This document shows positions 6,456-10,439 of a stretch of DNA of 10,439 nucleotides, piece by piece. This stretch comes from Treponema sp. (lineage in GTDB: Bacteria; Spirochaetota; Spirochaetia; Treponematales; Breznakiellaceae). The notes beneath the pieces are model-generated. The model was not told the DNA's origin and ran no database searches. It was given only the letters and a program-made list of their open reading frames with translations. Every line of letters begins with the position of its first letter. The first letter of the stretch is position 1. Both the position numbers and the translations under genes were made by a program. Location: positions 1 to 10,439 of the forward strand of contig JAIRTS010000170.1 of the NCBI GenBank assembly GCA_031254795.1, given 5' to 3'.

Positions 6456-7310
6456 TTACCCTTTCACGGCGCCGGCGGTAAGCCCTTTGATAAACTGCTT
6501 GCTGGCGGCGAGATAGAGCGCGATAACCGGAATGGCCGACAAGGTGAGAACGGCAAGCACCTTGGACCAGTCGGTCTGATACTGGCCAAAGAGACGGGTT
6601 ACCCCCAGAAGCACTGTTTTGGCGCGGTCGTCGCTTATGAAGATGAGCGGGAACCAGAGATCGTTCCAGAAGGGGACAAGGTTGTAAATGGCGACGGTGG
6701 CGAGGGCCGGACGCAGCAACGGAACAATGATCCACAGGAAGACGCCGAATCGACCCGTTCCGTCAATGATGGCCGCTTCGGTCAATTCGTAGGGGATCTC
6801 CCTGATGAACTCCGTCAAGACAAAGATGGCGACCGGTATGCCCATCGCCACATAGATCGGAACAAGCGCCCAGATCGTGTTGAGCAACCCCAGCGTTTTA
6901 ATCAATTCCAAAAGGCGTATTGAGGCGATTTTGATGGGCAACATCATGCCGGCGATACAAAAAAAGTGCAAAGCGCGGGAAATCTTGCCTCGCCAATACG
7001 CCAGCGCGTATCCTGCCAGCGCACCAGCAATAAGGAGAATGACAAGAGAAAGGACAACGGCGATGAAGCTGTTTTTGAAGTAGCCCAAAAAATCGCCGTC
7101 CGCGAGAACCGTCCTGTAGTTGGCGATGTTCCATTTGTTGGGAAGTCCGAAAGGGTTTTGATAGATGGAAAGTCGGTCTTTGAAGGAGTTGATCACCATC
7201 ACCCAGAGGGGAAAGATCACTATCAGCGTCCAAATTCCCAAAATGGCGTGCGAAAGGATGGGCAGGTTTTGCCGTTCCAACGAGCCATGCTTCAGCGCTC
7301 CGTGTTTCAT
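6456..7310 (-). CDS. Sugar ABC transporter permease, MalG/UgpE type
   Basis: A 284-residue inner-membrane permease of the CUT1 sugar importers. About six hydrophobic segments are visible, near residues 20-41, 80-104, 114-126, 144-167, 190-210 and 253-268. The cytoplasmic EAA loop that contacts the ATPase is at 178-197, reading EAAIIDGTGRFGVF and ending in a VP turn. The C-terminus KQFIKGLTAGAVKG is typical of MalG-like subunits. The ATG follows the preceding permease's TAA with no gap (TAAATG), and GGGAGAG just upstream serves as ribosome binding site, so the two subunits are coupled. It is the last gene of the operon. Substrate is not readable from the sequence; sugars or glycerol-3-phosphate-like compounds are usual for this family. 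Confidence 0.93.
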   Translation of the reverse strand: MKHGALKHGSLERQNLPILSHAILGIWTLIVIFPLWVMVINSFKDRLSIYQNPFGLPNKWNIANYRTVLADGDFLGYFKNSFIAVVLSLVILLIAGALAGYALAYWRGKISRALHFFCIAGMMLPIKIASIRLLELIKTLGLLNTIWALVPIYVAMGIPVAIFVLTEFIREIPYELTEAAIIDGTGRFGVFLWIIVPLLRPALATVAIYNLVPFWNDLWFPLIFISDDRAKTVLLGVTRLFGQYQTDWSKVLAVLTLSAIPVIALYLAASKQFIKGLTAGAVKG

Positions 7311-8240
7311 TTAGTCTCTCCCCTGTGTTGACCGCAAGGTCGGTATGACGCCGGCGCAGAGAACCAAAAAAGTAATCGTCGCAATGGCCGCGCCCATGCC
7401 CGGATCGGGAATCCCAACCGGATGCTGTCCCGCTATTCCGATTCGGTAGAATAGAGTCCCCATAATATCGGTGGCGTAATTCGGCGCGCCGTTGACATTT
7501 TCCATTGCAAACACAACGTCAAAGGCGTTGAAATTGTTCACAAACGTGAGAATGGCGACCATACCCGCCACTGGTTTTATCAGCGGGAGCTTGATGCGCC
7601 AGAATACCTGCGATGGCGTCGCCCCGTCAATCGCCGCCGCTTCAAAGTAGTCGTCGCTGATATTCCGCAACGCCGCTACAAACAGCATCACCGGTATCCC
7701 CATCCATTGCCAGCAGGACACGAGGGACACGCAAAGAAGAGCGGTCGCCGGATTTCCCAGCCAGGGTTGCGCCAAAAACCCAAGATGCAATTTCTCAAGG
7801 AACGGTCCGCTCCACACTGGATTAAGGAGTAGCTTCCAGAGATAGCCGGTTACCAACACCGCGAGGGTGACCGGTATGAAAATCATCGTCTGATAAAACT
7901 CTCTGCCCTTCAAGTTCTTGCCGGTAAGAAGCGCGGCAAAGAGAATGCCGAGTCCGTTTTGGACGAATAAATGGATAAAGAAAAAGACGAGCGTATGGGC
8001 AAAAGCTCCCCAGTAACGCGCCGCGAACTGGTCTATGGTAAAAAGCCGAGTAAAATTGCCAAGCCCAACGAAACTGCGTCCCGTCCCCGCCTGCCCGGTA
8101 TACAAACTCAGCCACAGCGAGGTGAGGAGGGGCCACGCCATAAAGACCACATAAAAAATCAAAGCCGGCGCTAAATACGGCAACCAGATGACCATCTTCC
8201 ACTTGCCCGCTATGCGTCCTTTCCAAAATTTTACAGCCAT
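7311..8240 (-). CDS. Sugar ABC transporter permease, MalF/UgpA type
   Basis: A 309-residue inner-membrane permease, partner of the MalG-like subunit encoded next. The N-terminus WLPYLAPALIFYVVFMAWPLLTS-like segment (residues 19-41) is the usual first helix of UgpA-type proteins. Further hydrophobic segments lie near 82-106, 117-137, 165-190, 223-245 and 283-301. The EAA loop is at 200-219, starting EAAAIDGATPSQVFW and ending KLP. Its ATG follows an AGGAGG ribosome binding site at good spacing. The gene lies 83 nt after the binding-protein gene, separated by a stem-loop, and abuts the next permease gene. The set is a two-permease CUT1 importer; the ATPase must be encoded elsewhere. Confidence 0.93.
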   Translation of the reverse strand: MAVKFWKGRIAGKWKMVIWLPYLAPALIFYVVFMAWPLLTSLWLSLYTGQAGTGRSFVGLGNFTRLFTIDQFAARYWGAFAHTLVFFFIHLFVQNGLGILFAALLTGKNLKGREFYQTMIFIPVTLAVLVTGYLWKLLLNPVWSGPFLEKLHLGFLAQPWLGNPATALLCVSLVSCWQWMGIPVMLFVAALRNISDDYFEAAAIDGATPSQVFWRIKLPLIKPVAGMVAILTFVNNFNAFDVVFAMENVNGAPNYATDIMGTLFYRIGIAGQHPVGIPDPGMGAAIATITFLVLCAGVIPTLRSTQGRD

Positions 8241-8262
8241 AACGCCCTCCTAAACACTCGTT

Positions 8263-8309
8263 TCAGCGTCAACTGTGGTCCCGGACATTCATAATCCGTC
8301 CGACGCTGA
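8263..8309 (-). other. Intergenic stem-loop between binding protein and permeases
   Basis: TCAGCGTC (8263-8270) and GACGCTGA (8302-8309) are perfect 8-bp inverted arms, with an inner GGAC/GTCC pair (8283-8286 / 8298-8301). There is no T-run. It lies between the lipoprotein stop and the permease ribosome binding site. By analogy with stem-loops between malE and malF in enteric bacteria, it may stabilise the upstream message so that more binding protein than permease is made. Confidence 0.45.
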
Positions 8310-8323
8310 CGCCGTTTCTATTC

Positions 8324-9583
8324 CTAGCGCAACGCCGACGCCAGAGCCTCCATATCGTCAGCCGCCTGTTGCGGAGACTGTTGCCCTCGCAGCGCCTGGA
8401 TAACCGCTTGGTTCATAGGCGCGTAGAGATCAAGGAATTTGGGCCAGACAAAACGAGCGTCAGTATCCTTGCCGTTGTTGAGCGCCAAGAATTCATTGGC
8501 ATGCGGATCGTCCAACGTAATGGAAGCGTTGATCATCGGGAAAAAACCCACAGGCAGGGCTTTCGACGCGATCTCGGCGCCTGCGGGCGAGGCGAGCCAC
8601 GCGAGGAATTCTTGACATTCCTTGGGATACTTCGTCGCCTTGTTGTAGGTGATCGCCATATCCGGGTGGAACGTGATGAGTGTGGCGCGACCCTGCGGCG
8701 CGGGCATGGCGAACAACCCCCATTCAAAGGGCGCGTCCGCATACACGCCGGCTGTCCACGAGCCGTCCATGAACATCACGGCCTGCTGGGTGTTGAAAAG
8801 CGCCTGGGAATCGTTGTAGGTGACGGCTTCAAAACCCTTGGGAAGGTACTTTGCCGCGTCGGCCATAGCTTGGAAGCTGGCGACAAAGTTGGTGTCGTTC
8901 AGTTTTTTCTCGCCGGATTCATAGGAGGCGCGCTCTTCTCCGCCGCCAATAAAGTTTGGAAGCATGCCCAGATAGAACACTTCAAGAATATCCCATTCCT
9001 CGGCTATGCCATTGGCCAGCGGGGTGTACCCTTTGTCCGCGAGCGTCTGGCAGAGGCTGAGAAAATCTTCCCATGTCTGAGGTATGGACAGCCCTTCCTT
9101 CTGGAATATCGTTTTGTTGTAATAGACCGCGTGGGAGACGGCCGCAAAAGGAACCGCGAAAACTTTGCCATCCTCCATCTGCCACGGGGCAAGATTCGCC
9201 GCGCTGAAATTTTGCGTGACTCCTGGAATGTCGCTGCAATCGGCGAAGTACCCCGCGTTAAAAAGTTCGCGACCCGGCGCGTAACTCCTCGCGTACATCA
9301 GGTCGGGTCCAGCGCCGCCTTCAAGCTGCAAGCGCAATGTGGCGTTGTAATCCGGCGGATTGGTCGGCTGGAACTGGATCGTCACATTGGGCTTGAGCTT
9401 TTTGTACTCCGCCAGCAACGCGTTCATCTGCGCCACATCATCCGCCCGCCATGATCCCATCACCAGATTCACCGCCGCATCCGCGGACGAAGCCACTCCT
9501 TCTTCGCTCTTCCGTGTACAGCCGAAAACGAGGAATCCCACAACAAGCGACAAGAGGACGATTGTTCTCATTGTCTTTTTCAT
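8324..9583 (-). CDS. Sugar-binding lipoprotein of ABC importer
   Basis: A 419-residue extracytoplasmic solute-binding protein of the CUT1 (MalE/UgpB-like) class. The signal peptide has charged start MKKTMR, a hydrophobic core to residue 20, and a lipobox LVFG-C with Cys22 as the lipidated residue; spirochetal lipoboxes tolerate this sequence. Family features include ADDVAQMNALLAEYKKLKPN, GGAGPDLMYARSY, the PQTWEDFL segment that follows YYNKTIF, and ALFNTQQAVMFMDGSWTAG. The ATG follows AAGGAGAT by 6 nt. It is the first gene of the operon, with two candidate promoters upstream, and a stem-loop separates it from the two permease genes. It is expected to capture a carbohydrate in the periplasm and deliver it to the permeases. 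The specific sugar cannot be read. Confidence 0.94.
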   Translation of the reverse strand: MKKTMRTIVLLSLVVGFLVFGCTRKSEEGVASSADAAVNLVMGSWRADDVAQMNALLAEYKKLKPNVTIQFQPTNPPDYNATLRLQLEGGAGPDLMYARSYAPGRELFNAGYFADCSDIPGVTQNFSAANLAPWQMEDGKVFAVPFAAVSHAVYYNKTIFQKEGLSIPQTWEDFLSLCQTLADKGYTPLANGIAEEWDILEVFYLGMLPNFIGGGEERASYESGEKKLNDTNFVASFQAMADAAKYLPKGFEAVTYNDSQALFNTQQAVMFMDGSWTAGVYADAPFEWGLFAMPAPQGRATLITFHPDMAITYNKATKYPKECQEFLAWLASPAGAEIASKALPVGFFPMINASITLDDPHANEFLALNNGKDTDARFVWPKFLDLYAPMNQAVIQALRGQQSPQQAADDMEALASALR

Positions 9584-9666
9584 AAGACTATCTCCTTAAT
9601 AGTATTTGCCGCCATCCGGTTTGCAAGTCAGGGCTGCGGCAGTTAGAGCCGGGTGGCAGTCCCACT

Positions 9667-9694
9667 AGCTTATCACATGATTTTTTTTTGTCAA
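9667..9694 (-). promoter_or_regulatory. Proximal promoter of ABC operon, A-tract spacer
   Basis: On the minus strand a perfect TTGACA (9694 to 9689) is followed, after 16 nt, by TAAGCT (9672 to 9667), a poor -10. The A run (nine bases, 9689 to 9681) starts at the last base of the -35 and fills half of the spacer. Transcription would start near 9660, about 75 nt before the lipoprotein ATG. Slippage in the A run would alter spacer length. Confidence 0.45.
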
Positions 9695-9708
9695 GCTCAT
9701 TAGCCGTA

Positions 9709-9737
9709 ATTATACGCGTTATAAGCGATTTTGAAAA
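9709..9737 (-). promoter_or_regulatory. Distal promoter of ABC operon
   Basis: A perfect TATAAT (9714 to 9709 on the minus strand) is preceded by TTTTCA (9737 to 9732) with a 17-nt spacer. Transcription would start near 9702, within the sequence of the proximal promoter region. The AT-rich TTATACGCGTTATAA around the -10 is nearly palindromic, which might mark a protein binding site. Confidence 0.45.
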
Positions 9738-9808
9738 TAGTTTTCGAGGTTCCCGACTTCTTGCGTAGAGGGAGACATAAATGAATGAACCTCTTCGCCA
9801 TGACGGTC

Positions 9809-9822
9809 GGGGGGGGGGGGGG
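9809..9822. repeat. G14 homopolymer tract
   Basis: Fourteen consecutive G lie at 9809-9822. They fall about ten codons into a plus-strand ORF that begins at ATG 9781. With 14 G that frame is open to 10050, with one G more it would be open to 10085, and with one fewer it would stop at 9875-9877. Poly-G tracts regulate some genes in Treponema pallidum, which makes this worth noting. The length may also be a sequencing estimate. Confidence 0.75.
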
Positions 9823-9867
9823 CATCTTGCGGTACGGAATCGCAGTACCCAGCAAGCCTGGCCACAT

Positions 9868-9909
9868 CCTGCGCTGACTTGCCACGGTGCCCTGCGCTTT
9901 CACGGTGCC
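9868..9909. repeat. Imperfect tandem repeat
   Basis: CCTGCGCT followed by CACGGTGCC occurs at 9868-9891 and again at 9891-9909, with a different spacing between the two blocks (7 and 2 nt). The second copy runs straight into GGTGCCAGACAC (9904-9915), the motif also present at 6277-6288. Confidence 0.55.
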
Positions 9910-10071
9910 AGACACTTTTGGGTGTATCCAGCGCTTTGCGCAAGGCGGCGCGAGCCGCTCCAGTCGGGAGCCGGGCACGGGCTGCCGTTGCGGCGCCAAA
10001 GGCTTCGGCTCGTTCCACTTCGACAAGTCTGCGTACGGCGCCGCGCTTGAATGGGTGGAAGCCCGCCAGCC

Positions 10072-10439
10072 TCACCATCCCCTGATTTCCCGCAACCTGT
10101 CCTTCGCCCACTGGTAATTCGGGTTCAGTTGGAGGGATCGTTCCAAATCCTGAATAGCCAGAGCTCTTTGCCCCTTTTGGCTATACGCAAAGCCGCGGTT
10201 GCCTATGGCAACCGCATAATTCGGGTCGATCCGCAAGGCCTGGGTATAATCCGCGATAGCCCGGTCATAATCCCCTTTGTCGTGATACGAGACGCCCCTC
10301 TGGTTATACACCCACGCGTCATTCGGGTTAAGCCGCAAGGCCTGGGTATAGTCCGCGATAGCCCGGTCATAATCCCCTTTGTCGTGATACGCAAGTCCCC
10401 GCCGGCTATACACCCATGCATCATTCGGATCGATCCGCA
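10072..10439 (-). CDS. TPR-repeat protein, C-terminal part
   Basis: The C-terminal 121 or so residues of a tetratricopeptide-repeat protein; the frame is open to the window edge, so the start is outside. Three 34-residue units are seen, each with the W/Y-x-x-x-G-x-A/S-Y...A...P pattern: two nearly identical (YHDKGDYDRAIADYTQALR, followed by I/LDPN or LNPN) and a more divergent last one (YSQKGQRALAIQDLERSLQ). It ends NPNYQWAKDRLREIRGW, a typical capping helix. TPR arrays form superhelical scaffolds for protein binding. Partner and location are unknown because the N-terminus is missing. The gene reads toward the ABC operon on the same strand, but promoters at 9667-9737 suggest separate transcription. 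A GTG inside the array is not a real start. Confidence 0.88.
   Translation of the reverse strand, partial: RIDPNDAWVYSRRGLAYHDKGDYDRAIADYTQALRLNPNDAWVYNQRGVSYHDKGDYDRAIADYTQALRIDPNYAVAIGNRGFAYSQKGQRALAIQDLERSLQLNPNYQWAKDRLREIRGW
10231..10434. repeat. Two 102-nt direct repeats in the TPR gene
   Basis: Units 10231-10332 and 10333-10434 each encode one TPR. The first 59 nt of each are identical except for one base, while the remainder differs at several positions. This points to recent duplication or gene conversion inside the array. Confidence 0.85.

Larger units (their letters stand above)
9719..10071. other. GC-rich region without a convincing gene
   Basis: The stretch between the ABC operon promoters and the TPR gene is readable in several overlapping frames. 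On the minus strand, one frame runs from GTG at 10111 (overlapping the TPR end) to 9719, 130 codons. On the plus strand, an ATG at 9781 preceded by GGGAG opens a frame to 10050 through the G14 run; another plus frame is open from 9822 to 10085. None shows a domain I can name, and all have the Ala/Arg/Pro-rich look of high-GC overlapping frames. It may be a decayed gene, a dispersed repeat, or a phase-variable small gene. No choice of coding strand is supported. Confidence 0.5.

Noticed and set aside
8369..9454. A 361-codon plus-strand ORF opposite the binding-protein gene
   Set aside because: It is antisense to a well-supported lipoprotein gene, Arg-rich and without any family pattern.
9604..9624. 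Possible LacI-type operator, TTGC and GCAA arms flanking 13 nt, upstream of the lipoprotein gene
   Set aside because: Only four bases per arm match, the interior is not symmetric, and no LacI-family regulator gene is in the window.
9719..10111. The 130-codon minus-strand ORF as a real gene
   Set aside because: It begins at a GTG inside the TPR gene, has no domain I recognise, and competes with open frames on the other strand over the same bases.
10072..10439. The 102-nt repeats as a CRISPR array
   Set aside because: The repeats are contiguous, encode TPR units in frame and have no spacers.

Overview
This is a chromosomal window from a moderately GC-rich bacterium, most likely a spirochete of the Treponema type. 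That assignment is inference. It rests on a substrate-binding lipoprotein with a relaxed lipobox (LVFG before Cys), a MurD with a GSKGKSS-type P-loop, a protein with tandem 34-residue TPRs, and a DUF2804 protein. No rRNA, tRNA or CRISPR array is visible.

Layout. Positions 1-417 hold the 3' part of a broken IS4-type transposase, with a stop or frame change, an apparent internal deletion and a lost catalytic Asp. Next come four minus-strand genes packed like an operon, transcribed in the order DUF2804 protein (start about 4575), folC, map, hisK (end 488), with gaps of 1 and 6 nt and one 17-nt overlap. Divergent from them, murD (4685-6172, plus strand) starts from an intergenic region where two candidate promoters share overlapping -10 boxes beside a perfect 17-nt palindrome.

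Positions 6173-6455 separate murD from a convergent minus-strand operon. This gap holds a three-tier nested inverted repeat followed by a T-run, and on the other strand a candidate terminator for the operon. The operon encodes a complete extracytoplasmic and membrane set for a CUT1-type sugar ABC importer: binding lipoprotein (8324-9583), MalF-like permease (7311-8240) and MalG-like permease (6456-7310). No ATPase gene is present. Two tandem candidate promoters lie upstream; the proximal one has a nine-A tract at its -35/-10 spacer.

From 9719 to 10071 there is a GC-rich region without a convincing gene. It contains a G14 homopolymer, a short imperfect tandem repeat and a motif shared with the inverted repeat downstream of murD. 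The window ends inside a minus-strand TPR gene whose repeats are nearly identical at DNA level.

How the genes fit together. The left half is housekeeping: histidine biosynthesis, N-terminal methionine removal, folate polyglutamylation and peptidoglycan precursor synthesis. The right half is accessory nutrient uptake. I see no clearly new multi-gene system. The points most worth a second look are regulatory or structural: the murD/DUF2804 divergent promoter, the nested inverted repeat after murD, and the homopolymers near 9680 and 9810.
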